This document shows positions 38,211 through 46,795 of a stretch of DNA of 64,000 bases, piece after piece; the stretch's first letter is position 1; the number at the start of each line of letters is the position of its first letter. The stretch is from Hymenobacter citatus (GTDB lineage Bacteria > Bacteroidota > Bacteroidia > Cytophagales > Hymenobacteraceae). The translations under genes and the position numbers were made by a program. The notes beneath the pieces are model-generated. The model was not told the origin of the DNA. It was given only the letters and a program-made list of their open reading frames with translations, and ran no database searches. Location of the stretch: assembly GCF_014333615.1 (NCBI RefSeq), contig NZ_JACSCY010000003.1:124001-188000 (forward strand). Direction: 5' to 3'.

Positions 38211-39026
38211 TTAGCTGGTAGCACGCATAGCGTTCAACATGTTGCCATACACACGGTTCAGCGAAGTCAGGTTGGTAGTCAAACCAGTGATTTCCTGCTT
38301 GAACTGTTCAGTTTCTTTGCCAGCCTCAGTCAGATTTTCCATTGCCTGGCTCAGCGTACCGTAGAATTTGTTCATCGACTTCAGGTGCGTGTTGGCATCC
38401 TGCAGCTCCATCTCATACACTGCATTCAAAGCACCCAAATTCTTGGTTACGTTCTGCACTTGTGCGTGGTATTCTTTAGCATCTGAAGTAGCTTCAGCCA
38501 TGGCCGACATAGCCTGAGCCGTATTAGAATATGCTTCGTTGATGCGCTCCAACGACTGGGCGGCACCACGCACTTTGGTGGTATATTCTTCGGTAGCGTT
38601 GGTAGCGTCACCCAGAGTAGAAAGCTGCTGCGTGGTAGTGCTCAGACGGTTCAGGCCAGCGCCCAGCGAACTGATAGCTTCGGGGGTTACGTTAGCGTCC
38701 TTCAGCATGTCGTCTAGCTTGCGAGTTAGGCCAGTGCTGCCGTTATCAGCAATAGCGTTGGTGCGGAAGCTAGAGTTGCCAGTAGAGGGGTCATAGCCTT
38801 CGCTCAACTCAGGATACACCAGTGACCAGTCAACCTCTTTGGGATTAGGCTGGAACGCGCTTAAGAAGAAAATAACTGCTTCAGTGCCCAGACCTACAAT
38901 CAGCATCTCGTTAGCGCCGGGTAAGTGTAGAATTTTGAATAGTGCACCAATAATTACGACTGCAGCTCCAATACCGTAGATTTTCGGCATTACACTGTCG
39001 AAGAAAAAGTTACCTTTTGCTGCCAT
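38211..39026 (-). CDS. gldL: Gliding motility / type IX secretion protein GldL (PorL)
   Basis: Inner-membrane stator of the type IX motor. The 271-residue product has two N-terminal membrane helices (IYGIGAAVVIIGALFKILHLPG and MLIVGLGTEAVIFFLSAFQP, the second with the conserved Glu thought to be essential for proton flow) and a long cytoplasmic helical tail rich in Asn, Thr and Met. Normal length and architecture. Confidence 0.96.
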   Translation of the reverse strand: MAAKGNFFFDSVMPKIYGIGAAVVIIGALFKILHLPGANEMLIVGLGTEAVIFFLSAFQPNPKEVDWSLVYPELSEGYDPSTGNSSFRTNAIADNGSTGLTRKLDDMLKDANVTPEAISSLGAGLNRLSTTTQQLSTLGDATNATEEYTTKVRGAAQSLERINEAYSNTAQAMSAMAEATSDAKEYHAQVQNVTKNLGALNAVYEMELQDANTHLKSMNKFYGTLSQAMENLTEAGKETEQFKQEITGLTTNLTSLNRVYGNMLNAMRATS

Positions 39027-39117
39027 TGTTGAAAAGAAGATTGGAAATGATGAGGGGTTGGTGAGGTTAATGCGTCGGCCACCCGGCCTGATTGGTTAAT
39101 TGAAAGCGAAGTTTGTA

Positions 39118-40125
39118 TTAGCGGGAATTGCGGCCAATCTGAATCATGGCGCAACGGAAGCCGATGTAAGAGCGAGCAGAATCTTGATATTCGAAATTGC
39201 GGGTACCAGTTTCGAGGAAGTAAGCAATGTCTTTCCACGAACCGCCCCGTACTACTTTGCGAGGTTCGTTGTCATCGGGGTTGGTAGGGTTCATATCCCA
39301 CACAACTGGTACAGAAGCTTCCATGTAGGCATCATCGCACCACTCGGCTACGTTGCCCGACATGTCATACAAACCAAAGTCGTTCGGAAAGAAAGCGCCT
39401 ACTGGAGCCGTGTACGCATAACCATCAGAAGCATAGTCGCCACGGCCGGGCTTGAAGTTGGCTAGCATACAGCCATGAGAGTTGCGCAGGTAAGGACCAC
39501 CCCAAGGGTAAGTAGCCAAATCACGACCACCGCGGGAGGCATATTCCCACTCTGCTTCGGAGGGCAGGCGGAAGTTAGGGGTAGGCGCAAGCCCAGCCTC
39601 TTCGTTGGCGGCGTTTTTGTTCTTAGTGCGCCAGTTACAGAAATACTTGGCTGCGAACCAGTCTACCCCTACCACTGGATAATCATCAAATGCCGGGTGG
39701 GTATAGTAGTACTCCATCAGTGGGTCACCCATGTGGTATGTGAAGTCGCGCACCCATACGGTAGTATCAGGGTACAGCTCCGTCATCACATATTCTTCGC
39801 CCAACACATCAATGGAATCCTGACGGATGGCGTTCATGAACTGACGGTACTCGTTGTTAGTGATTTCCGTCTCGTCCATGTAAAAGCCAGCGATGGTCAC
39901 CTGCTTATTCATGTTCACCATGGAAGCCGAAATGTCCTGATCCGTCTGGCCCATGTGGAATGTACCACCAGGGCAGGGTACCATGCCAAAAGGAACCTCT
40001 TGCGGGTTATATTCAGGGCGGTCCTCCGCCCCTACCAGGTCGCCCTGCGGTCCTTTGCCAAAGCCACAGCCCCCCAGAAACAATGCCGAGAAGGCAACCA
40101 GAGGTAGTAGAAGTAACTTGTTCAT
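39118..40125 (-). CDS. gldK: Gliding motility / type IX secretion lipoprotein GldK (PorK)
   Basis: Outer-membrane-associated lipoprotein ring component with a formylglycine-generating-enzyme-like fold. The 335-residue product has a lipobox (LLLLPLVAFSALFLGGC) and FGE-type motifs GTFHMGQTDQD, FRLPSEAEWEYASRGG, NVAEWCDDAY and VVRGGSWKD. Start MNKLLLLP at 40125 is chosen for the signal peptide. First of gldKLMN; on its strand TAATCTTTG near 40164-40172 resembles a -7 box. Confidence 0.95.
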   Translation of the reverse strand: MNKLLLLPLVAFSALFLGGCGFGKGPQGDLVGAEDRPEYNPQEVPFGMVPCPGGTFHMGQTDQDISASMVNMNKQVTIAGFYMDETEITNNEYRQFMNAIRQDSIDVLGEEYVMTELYPDTTVWVRDFTYHMGDPLMEYYYTHPAFDDYPVVGVDWFAAKYFCNWRTKNKNAANEEAGLAPTPNFRLPSEAEWEYASRGGRDLATYPWGGPYLRNSHGCMLANFKPGRGDYASDGYAYTAPVGAFFPNDFGLYDMSGNVAEWCDDAYMEASVPVVWDMNPTNPDDNEPRKVVRGGSWKDIAYFLETGTRNFEYQDSARSYIGFRCAMIQIGRNSR

Positions 40126-40362
40126 GAGGTAGGTGTAGAAAAGGCTGATTGGGCGGCAATACCCAAAGATTACAATTTTATGGAATGGCAAATTTACTCA
40201 TTGAAGCGTACGCGCACAAGCCTTTCCTCTGACGCGTCGAAAAGACCGCAAGAAGATGCAACATTCGGTGAAACAGGTGGATAGCTCCTCATGGTTCCCT
40301 ACGATTATCCTCTTCGTCTTTCTTGCTCACCTAAACCGCGAAAACCCTGCCAGATATGATGG

Positions 40363-41370
40363 CTAAAAACTGTAACGCGGCGTACGAACTGCTGGACGCG
40401 TAAAAATTCTGGGCTTGGGTAAACGATAGGATAGCATCAACTCAACAGAACTCAACGCCCTTGCATCTTGATTAAATGCAATAAGGTCGTAAGCTAATCC
40501 AACGCGTGCAGCATTGTCTTTTCCAAAACTGAATCCTACCAAGCCAGTAATGGATTCATCGTAGCGGTAGCCAAGGCCAGCCCAATACCGGTCATTGACT
40601 GTGGCACGAACACCAGCTTCGTAGGAATTATTTTTGAAATTAAATTTATCACTGTCTCCAAACTTACCCGGTAGCACCATTTTCATGAGTACGGTGGGCG
40701 TCACTACAACGGATGAAGAAGCCTCAATATTGTAGCCAGCAGTCAGGTACGAATGGTTTTCATTTAGGTACCGAGCCGTTTCGGAAAGTTGCGCAGTAGG
40801 ATCTACTGGTTGTGCTAGATAGCGGTATCCATTTGCCCGCAATAGATTGTTTACGCTCAGACCTATATAGAACTTAGGCGCCTCATACCACACCCCAGCG
40901 CCTAGATCAAATTTCGCGTCAGATCCTTCTACAGGTACTCTCGGGTCATTTGGGTCTACGGGCCGGTAACCGCCTTGGCCCACGTGATTGTAGATACCCT
41001 GAATACCGACTCCCAGCCTGGCTTCGCCAATTTTAAAATGCTTGGAGTAAGAAAGCTGAGCGTTAGTAGTCTTCAGTACTGCTACTACATCACGATATAC
41101 TTGGACACCAATACCACCACCTAGAACTGACACTGGTAGTGAGGCTGAAAGAAGATAAGTTTGAGGCGAACCACCATCATCGAAACTACCGTTATAACCA
41201 AGGTACTGATAGCGACCTAACGCTGTAATTTCTCCTTGTCCCTTGATACCTGCGTAGGCTGGATTTAGATAAAGGCCAACAAACGGATAGTGCGTAAAAT
41301 TGGGCTGTTGCTGGGCAAAGGCAGTACCAGCGCAGGTGAATAGAAAACCGGCAAGTAAAATTCGCTTCAT
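40363..41370 (-). CDS. Type IX secretion outer-membrane protein, PorP/SprF family
   Basis: Beta-barrel of about 335 residues with signal peptide (MKRILLAGFLFTCAGTAFAQ) followed by QQPNFTHYPFVGLYLNPAYAG, the typical PorP/SprF start. Such proteins help type IX substrates or adhesins reach or stay at the surface. It precedes gldK on the same strand but with a 237-bp gap, and has its own probable promoter. Whether it is the core PorP or one of the paralogous SprF-like proteins cannot be settled here. Confidence 0.9.
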   Translation of the reverse strand: MKRILLAGFLFTCAGTAFAQQQPNFTHYPFVGLYLNPAYAGIKGQGEITALGRYQYLGYNGSFDDGGSPQTYLLSASLPVSVLGGGIGVQVYRDVVAVLKTTNAQLSYSKHFKIGEARLGVGIQGIYNHVGQGGYRPVDPNDPRVPVEGSDAKFDLGAGVWYEAPKFYIGLSVNNLLRANGYRYLAQPVDPTAQLSETARYLNENHSYLTAGYNIEASSSVVVTPTVLMKMVLPGKFGDSDKFNFKNNSYEAGVRATVNDRYWAGLGYRYDESITGLVGFSFGKDNAARVGLAYDLIAFNQDARALSSVELMLSYRLPKPRIFTRPAVRTPRYSF

Positions 41371-41424
41371 ATAGCAACAGATTTAACAGAGCGTATACCG
41401 TAACTGGCCACGCGGGTACGTTTT

Positions 41425-41432
41425 CAAATGTA
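41425..41432 (-). promoter_or_regulatory. Probable -7 promoter box of the porP/sprF gene
   Basis: CAAATGTA reads TACATTTG on the minus strand, an exact match to TAnnTTTG, 55 bp before the start codon. No clear -33 TTTG at the standard distance. A terminator lies upstream, consistent with independent transcription. Confidence 0.45.
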
Positions 41433-41569
41433 GAAAAAAAACTCGGTCGTGTCTTTGCGCTAAAACGCTCCACTGCCAGATTAAGTGTCTATCTAGCATT
41501 ATGTTTTTACCTGCTTAAATACACTTATTAAGTTGGTTCGGTTGCCGTTTTGCGCTAGTAAAAGAGAAA

Positions 41570-41605
41570 CCCCCTTTCCCAACAGTTGATTGCTGGAAAA
41601 GGGGG
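41570..41605 (-). terminator. Terminator of hemD
   Basis: CCCCCTTT (41570-41577) pairs with AAAGGGGG (41598-41605), with further pairing next to a one-base bulge; on the minus strand the stem is followed by TTTCTCTTTT. It begins 25 bp after the hemD stop. Confidence 0.8.
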
Positions 41606-41629
41606 CTAATACTATCGTGTGTATTGCTT

Positions 41630-42442
41630 TTACTTGCTGCTTTTGAGGGCAGCGGCAGCTTCGGCATTCCGACGGATGTACTCTTCGATAGCGCCCGTCA
41701 TGGACGGTGCATTGGGCATAGGAGCTTCGATATCCAATTCTAAGCCCGCATCGCGTACGGCCTTCGCCGTGGTAGGGCCAAATGCCGCAATGCGCGTACC
41801 ATCCTGCACGAAGTCAGGGAAGTTAACAAAAAGGGAACTGATGCCGGAGGGACTGAAAAACGCTAAGCAATCATACTTCACGTCGCTTAGGTCCGACAGG
41901 TCACTGGCAACCGTGCGGTAGATAACTGCCTCCGTGAATTTATAATTGTTGGCCCGCATGAACTCTGGAATATCGTCCTTGCGAATGTCAGAGCAGGGGT
42001 ACAAGAATTTTTCGCTCTTATGCTTCTTGATAACTTCAAACAGATCAGATGCAGTACGAAGTCCTACAAATAGCTTCCGCTTCCGCAACACAATGTATTT
42101 CTGCAAGTAATTGGCTGTTTGCTCTGAGATACAGAAATACTTCATCTCAGCAGGCATCTCAATCTTGGCTTCCTGACAAATCCGGAAAAAATGATCAACG
42201 GCATTGCGGCTGGTAAAAATGATAGCCGTATGGTCGAGGATATTTACTTTTTCCTTCCGAAAGTCTTTATATGAAACGGGGTCGACCTGTATGAACTCGC
42301 GAAAATCAACTTTAATACCATACTTCTCAGCAATGGTAAAATAGGGTGATATATCCCCGGTGGGCTTAGGCTGCGTAACGAGGATGCTGGCGATGCTTTT
42401 GGCATGCCGGCCCGTTCCCGGTTGGTCTTTGCTTTCGGCCAT
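41630..42442 (-). CDS. hemD: Uroporphyrinogen-III synthase
   Basis: Cyclises hydroxymethylbilane in haem biosynthesis. The 270-residue product shows the two-domain HemD pattern with TSRNAVDHFF, FCISEQTANYL, FLYPCSDIRKDDIPEFM, FFSPSGISSLFVNF and RIAAFGPTTAKAVRDAGL. The first domain is diverged, as usual for this low-identity family. The neighbouring DUF4271 gene lies 69 bp upstream on the same strand, a pairing commonly seen in Cytophagales. Confidence 0.9.
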   Translation of the reverse strand: MAESKDQPGTGRHAKSIASILVTQPKPTGDISPYFTIAEKYGIKVDFREFIQVDPVSYKDFRKEKVNILDHTAIIFTSRNAVDHFFRICQEAKIEMPAEMKYFCISEQTANYLQKYIVLRKRKLFVGLRTASDLFEVIKKHKSEKFLYPCSDIRKDDIPEFMRANNYKFTEAVIYRTVASDLSDLSDVKYDCLAFFSPSGISSLFVNFPDFVQDGTRIAAFGPTTAKAVRDAGLELDIEAPMPNAPSMTGAIEEYIRRNAEAAAALKSSK

Positions 42443-42511
42443 AGGTAATTAAGTAAATCTAGCGCAAAAAGAGGGTTGTGTACAGTGCTTCAAGCCCGCA
42501 ACAGCGCGGTA

Positions 42512-43711
42512 TTAGTAAGTAAAAACGATTATTTTAAGCAGAATGATGAGTGGAATCACTTCCGTGGCGCAAAGGTACGAAAACAAATGCAGATTCAGTA
42601 ATGACGCACGTCGGTGCAGCGTACGAGCAATGCGAAACACGGAGCCTAATAACAGCAAGGAAACCACCCCATTAGATACCCACAAAACTGTTTCAGGTAA
42701 GGTCTGATTAAGACCTAAATAGAGTAGCATTACAAGGGGTAGGAATAAGCCCATAAAGAGAATTGTTCGAATAAATTCCCGATACTGGACGATCACCAAA
42801 GAAGTCACATCAAAGATGTACCCCATCAACTCAAGGAAAAGGTACTTTCCTAACACGAAGGCTGCAATAAGGCTGGTGTAAAATAACACTCGAAGCACGA
42901 TAGCAGATTCGGGCACGGCAAACAAGCGTCGTAGAATGACAATGCTCTGAATATTGGTATGAATAGCAACGAGCAGTAGCGCAAAGGAGAGCGAGAAAAT
43001 CAGAACGAGGAGGATATTGAGCCAGGTAATGGTAGGCTTCACTAGAAAATCGGGCTCATTATTACCGCGGCGCCATAGCTGCTCGAACTGGTAAATACGC
43101 GCGAAACCTGGTTGGTAGAAAGCCCGCAGTCCACCGTATAGTAGCCCGATAAGCAGCAAAAATCCGATGAATACGGTTTGCCCCTGATGGCCACGAGGAC
43201 GTGGAAGCACCTTGGCTACAGTGGAAGCTGGCTTGCCTGAAGCCCCTGCTACCTCTGGAATGGCATTTGCAAATGATGATAGATTAGGTACCGCATCGGC
43301 ATGCCAGACACAAAGCAAGTGTTGACCAGCCGGCGCAGAAGCTAACAGAAAGGTAGCCAGATCCAGGGTATAGGAAGCAGCTGCTGGCGAGGTGAAAATC
43401 AATTGGTTGTCCAGAAACAAACACTCATCCTGACGGGCTACAAAGGTGATGAGTAGTGGCCGGCCAGGGCGCATATTTACCCATTGGTAATACGCGTGCG
43501 CCGGCGCGTGGTAGCCAGGTAAGTATAACGTCAGCCGATTACGGGCTGCGTTGTAAATCAACCAATCGTTTGACAAGCCGCTTTTGGCGGATGGGGGCAG
43601 CGGCCGGTACTCAGCTGCAGAGGCGCCAATGGGTAGGGTCAGCCAGCAGAGTAGCCATACCAACACCCAGCGCCAGTGGTGGCGTGTAGCAATTGAGTGG
43701 TTGGTCATCAT
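42512..43711 (-). CDS. DUF4271 domain membrane protein with exported N-terminal part
   Basis: About 399 residues. A signal peptide (WVLVWLLCWLTLPIGASA) leads to an exported beta-rich part (about 30-160), a membrane helix (GQTVFIGFLLLIGLLYGGL) and a C-terminal block of five or so membrane helices ending CATEVIPLIILLKIIVFTY, characteristic of DUF4271. Function unknown. Two adjacent ATGs (43711 and 43708) could start it. Adjacent to hemD. Confidence 0.82.
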   Translation of the reverse strand: MMTNHSIATRHHWRWVLVWLLCWLTLPIGASAAEYRPLPPSAKSGLSNDWLIYNAARNRLTLYLPGYHAPAHAYYQWVNMRPGRPLLITFVARQDECLFLDNQLIFTSPAAASYTLDLATFLLASAPAGQHLLCVWHADAVPNLSSFANAIPEVAGASGKPASTVAKVLPRPRGHQGQTVFIGFLLLIGLLYGGLRAFYQPGFARIYQFEQLWRRGNNEPDFLVKPTITWLNILLVLIFSLSFALLLVAIHTNIQSIVILRRLFAVPESAIVLRVLFYTSLIAAFVLGKYLFLELMGYIFDVTSLVIVQYREFIRTILFMGLFLPLVMLLYLGLNQTLPETVLWVSNGVVSLLLLGSVFRIARTLHRRASLLNLHLFSYLCATEVIPLIILLKIIVFTY

Positions 43712-43740
43712 AATACTTGGCAAACTTGCTCGCTGCACAA

Positions 43741-44814
43741 CTACGCTACCCGACGCTGTACGCCCCGCTTACTGTGGTATACGCCCAAAAACACACTTAG
43801 TAATACCGAGAAAGCCACTAGGGCCAATATCAATAGGGTGTTGCCTAAAGCAGCAAAATTGATAACGAATAGGATGACTACCAGATTCAGCAACCCCAAC
43901 AGTAGCACTGTGCTGATCTGCTGAAAGCCCATGGCCAGCATGCGGTGATGCACATGGTTTTTATCGGGTGAGAAGGGCGAGCGACCCGCCAGCATCCGGA
44001 TGATGAAAACACGCAGGGTATCAAACAACGGCACAAATAGAATTCCTACCGCTACCGACGGCGACGAGGCGCCAAAGGGCTGCCCTGTGGTAGCGCCCAT
44101 TTCCACGAACTGGATGGTGAGCACCGACACGATAAACCCACATACCAAGGAGCCAGTATCGCCCATGAAAATGCTGGCCCGGTGAAAGTTATACCGTAGA
44201 AAACCAATAATTCCACCAATCAGGCAGATAGCAACGTAGGCGTAATTGCCATAAGAAGGGCCACCGTAGCGCAGGAAATAGTAACCAAACGTAGCGGAGA
44301 TGATGCTCACAATGGTACCCGCCAAGCCATCAAGCCCATCAATCAGGTTGATGGCGTTGGTAATGCCTACGATGGCTACAAACGTAATGGCGTAGCTCAC
44401 GCCCATGGGCAGCTCGTGAATGCCAAAGATGCCCTGAAAGCTGGTAATGCGAATTTCTATGTCAGGCATCACCATGATGATACCAGTGGCCAGCAGCTGA
44501 CCGATGAATTTCTTGGTAACGGAAATCGTCACCAAATCATCCTTCAGCCCTACAAAGAACAGCACGATGCAACCAGCCAGCAGCTGTTGAATACCATTTT
44601 CCAAGGGCGCAAAAATGGTAAGCGCCGACATGAAGCCCGCGAAGATGGCTACTCCGCCCAGGCGGGGGGTAAGCGACTCATGCACAGTACGCACATTGGG
44701 CGTGTCGAGCATGTTTTTCAGGTGGGCGATGTAGATGATAGATGGCACGGCAAATAGCGCCACTAAGAACGACCACAGAGCCGACAGTACCAGTTTTACT
44801 CCGAGAACGGGCAT
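43741..44814 (-). CDS. Undecaprenyl-phosphate sugar-1-phosphate transferase (WecA/TagO family)
   Basis: Starts lipid-linked glycan synthesis by moving a sugar-1-phosphate to undecaprenyl phosphate. The 357-residue polytopic protein carries MraY/WecA motifs NAINLIDGLDGLAG (catalytic Asp), MGDTGSLVCGF and DKNHVHHRMLAMG. It could initiate the glycan exported by the ABC system at 8-10 kb, but they are 33 kb apart and this is only inference. 29 bp upstream of the DUF4271 gene. Confidence 0.9.
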   Translation of the reverse strand: MPVLGVKLVLSALWSFLVALFAVPSIIYIAHLKNMLDTPNVRTVHESLTPRLGGVAIFAGFMSALTIFAPLENGIQQLLAGCIVLFFVGLKDDLVTISVTKKFIGQLLATGIIMVMPDIEIRITSFQGIFGIHELPMGVSYAITFVAIVGITNAINLIDGLDGLAGTIVSIISATFGYYFLRYGGPSYGNYAYVAICLIGGIIGFLRYNFHRASIFMGDTGSLVCGFIVSVLTIQFVEMGATTGQPFGASSPSVAVGILFVPLFDTLRVFIIRMLAGRSPFSPDKNHVHHRMLAMGFQQISTVLLLGLLNLVVILFVINFAALGNTLLILALVAFSVLLSVFLGVYHSKRGVQRRVA

Positions 44815-44862
44815 CGTAACGTCAAGATCAAATTGAAAGGGGTGGAATCGGGCAAGGACAGT

Positions 44863-45288
44863 TTAGCTATGCAATACGCCTTCCTGTTCGAGCAGCGAAA
44901 TGTGCGTCAGGTTGGCGGGCACAATAGAATCGGGAACAAAAATGAATTTCTTGTCGAAAATCTGCGTCCCACGGTAGTAGCTGAGCCAGTATTGATTGTT
45001 GAGATGAAACAGGGCCGGGTCGATGGGTTCGATGGGAACGGCGCTGCGGGGATCTACCTCCGGCAAGGCGTGGCGCAGGGTAGAGGTGCGCACCGGCTCA
45101 CCCTGCGCATCGGTACCGTAGCCATTGGAGCTAACGATAACGTTGCTGAGCGGAAAGGAATTGTAGTTCAGCAAGTATACCAGCCAACCGGGCTTGCCGT
45201 CTTCCACGGCGGCTTCCTGGCTGGGTACAACGGCAATAGAAACGCCCTCCACCGGTTCAAAGGAAATGTCTTCTTTCATAGTACTCAA
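44863..45288 (-). CDS. Conserved-looking hypothetical protein
   Basis: A 141-residue, acidic, probably cytoplasmic protein with no signal peptide or membrane helix. It begins EDISFEPVEGVSIAVVP after a start at either of two close Met codons. Regular beta-like segments (WLVYLLNYNSFPLSNVIVSS, NQYWLSYYRGTQIFDKKFIF) suggest a compact domain. I recall similar proteins in Cytophagales, some called phenylalanyl-tRNA synthetase subunit without basis; no synthetase motif is present. Sits between lipB and the WecA-like gene on the same strand. Confidence 0.7.
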   Translation of the reverse strand: MSTMKEDISFEPVEGVSIAVVPSQEAAVEDGKPGWLVYLLNYNSFPLSNVIVSSNGYGTDAQGEPVRTSTLRHALPEVDPRSAVPIEPIDPALFHLNNQYWLSYYRGTQIFDKKFIFVPDSIVPANLTHISLLEQEGVLHS

Positions 45289-45314
45289 TAGGTAAAACGG
45301 CCGCTCAGGCGCAG

Positions 45315-46115
45315 CTATTCTTGCGTTAGCGTAGCCCCCAGCAAGGATACCAAGTGCGGAACCAAGCGGTCCGCAACCTCAGCCAAAGGCACGGTGCGGC
45401 CCAGTTCCTGCTGTAACGATGTTACGGCTTTGTCGTCGATGCCGCAGGGAATAATATGGCTAAAATAGCTGAGGTCAGTGTTGACGTTGAGCGCGAAGCC
45501 GTGAATGGTTACCCAACGGCTGCACTTCACGCCCATTGCACAAATCTTGCGGGGGTTAGGAGCACCTTCTTCCCAATCGAGCCACACGCCGGTAAGGCCG
45601 GCAATGCGCCCCGCTGAAACGCCGAAATCAGCCAGCGTCAGGATAACGGCTTCTTCCAAGACGCGCAGGTAGCGGTGAATATCGGTAAAGAAGTTATCGA
45701 GGTCGAGGATGGGGTAGCCCACCAGCTGGCCGGGGCCATGGTAGGTGATGTCGCCGCCACGGTTGATGCGGTGGAACGTAGCGCCATAGCGCGTCAGGCC
45801 CGCTTCGTCGAGCAACAGGTGCTCGGGCTTGCCACTCTTGCCCAGCGTATATACATGCGGATGCTCGCAGAGCAGCAGGTAATTGGGGGTAGGCACAGGC
45901 GTTTCGCCTTGCTCAATAGCGTTGCGGTTTTGCTTTTTGCGCTCTAGGGTGTTGGCCAGCAAGCTCTCCTGATAAGCCCAGGCCTCTTCGTAGGGCTGCA
46001 CGCCCAAATTACGCACGCACAGCGCACGATTTTGGTGGGGCGTGGCAGCTGATGCACTATGAAGAACCGGACTAGCCGGAACCGATGTACTGCAAGAAGT
46101 AAGCAATGTGTCCAT
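45315..46115 (-). CDS. lipB: Lipoyl(octanoyl) transferase
   Basis: Transfers octanoyl from ACP to lipoate-dependent enzymes. The 266-residue product has INRGGDITYHGPGQLVGYP, catalytic Lys in AMGVKCSRWVTIHG and catalytic Cys in HIIPCGI. The N terminus is about 35 residues longer than usual with Ser/Ala-rich sequence, so the true start may be later than the ATG at 46113-46115. On the minus strand TACCTTTG (46233-46240) is an exact -7 box upstream. Confidence 0.92.
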   Translation of the reverse strand: MDTLLTSCSTSVPASPVLHSASAATPHQNRALCVRNLGVQPYEEAWAYQESLLANTLERKKQNRNAIEQGETPVPTPNYLLLCEHPHVYTLGKSGKPEHLLLDEAGLTRYGATFHRINRGGDITYHGPGQLVGYPILDLDNFFTDIHRYLRVLEEAVILTLADFGVSAGRIAGLTGVWLDWEEGAPNPRKICAMGVKCSRWVTIHGFALNVNTDLSYFSHIIPCGIDDKAVTSLQQELGRTVPLAEVADRLVPHLVSLLGATLTQE

Positions 46116-46232
46116 CCTGATAAAAACTGCGGTGTACAAAAAGTAAGCCGTGCTGGCTAGTAGCCACATCCTCTCGGCCTGCCACTAACGGCTACCTCCG
46201 ATTCCGGCGACGGGTAGGCACATAAACTACCT

Positions 46233-46268
46233 CAAAGGTACTAGATTTAGCACCAACCCATTGGTGCT
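46233..46268. promoter_or_regulatory. lipB -7 box and adjacent 8-bp palindrome
   Basis: CAAAGGTA at 46233-46240 is TACCTTTG on the lipB strand. Next to it AGCACCAA (46249-46256) and TTGGTGCT (46261-46268) form a perfect inverted repeat with a 4-base loop, in the gap between divergent lipB and yraN. It may be an operator or a small hairpin; no regulator is encoded beside it. Confidence 0.4.
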
Positions 46269-46289
46269 TCTCCCCTACCCTACCCCCAC

Positions 46290-46649
46290 ATGACATCCCC
46301 CGCCCACCAACTCGGCCAGGCCGGCGAAGATGCCGCCGCTGCGCACCTCACGGCGCAAGGGTACACCGTTGTGCAACGCAACTACCGCTACCGCCGTGCC
46401 GAAATCGACCTGATTGCCACGCTGGACACTAGGCTGCTGGTGTTTGTAGAAGTGAAAGCACGCTCTACCTCACAGTTCGGCTACCCCGAGGCCTTCGTGA
46501 CGGAGCGTAAGCGGCAGCTATTTCGCCTAGCGGCCGAGCAGGTGCAGGAAGAACTTGACTGGCACGGCGACATCCGCTTCGATGTGCTGGCCGTCACGCC
46601 CGTAGCGGCCGGCTTCCGGGTAGAGCACTTCGAGGATGCCTTTTATTGA
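46290..46649 (+). CDS. YraN family (UPF0102) nuclease-fold protein
   Basis: The 119-residue product has the small nuclease-like fold: GQAGEDAAAAHLTAQGYTV, NYRYRRAEIDLIA with the conserved Glu-x-Asp, and VFVEVKARST with the second acidic/Lys motif. Function not settled in the family; a DNA-processing role is suspected. Normal length. Confidence 0.92.
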   Translation: MTSPAHQLGQAGEDAAAAHLTAQGYTVVQRNYRYRRAEIDLIATLDTRLLVFVEVKARSTSQFGYPEAFVTERKRQLFRLAAEQVQEELDWHGDIRFDVLAVTPVAAGFRVEHFEDAFY

Positions 46650-46675
46650 GTGGTTAATTGTAAATAGAACGTGAT

Positions 46676-46777
46676 TGTCATCCTGAGCGCAGCGAAGGAC
46701 CTTCTCATGCTAGAACGACTGCCGTAACAACGACTCGTTCTGTGGGCAGAAGGTCCTTCGCTCTACTCAGGCTGACA
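46676..46777. repeat. Composite dispersed hairpin element (copy at 46.7 kb)
   Basis: Arms 46676-46705 and 46748-46777 are 30 bp with four mismatches and start TGTCATCCTGAGCGCAGCG. The spacer on the minus strand reads CCCACAGAACGAGTCGTTGT..., matching the spacers at 17.26, 58.13 and 63.96 kb. It separates convergent yraN and the MORN-like gene and lacks the GTGARATG outer arms. Confidence 0.9.
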
Positions 46778-46795
46778 CACAGTTCTACTCGCAAC

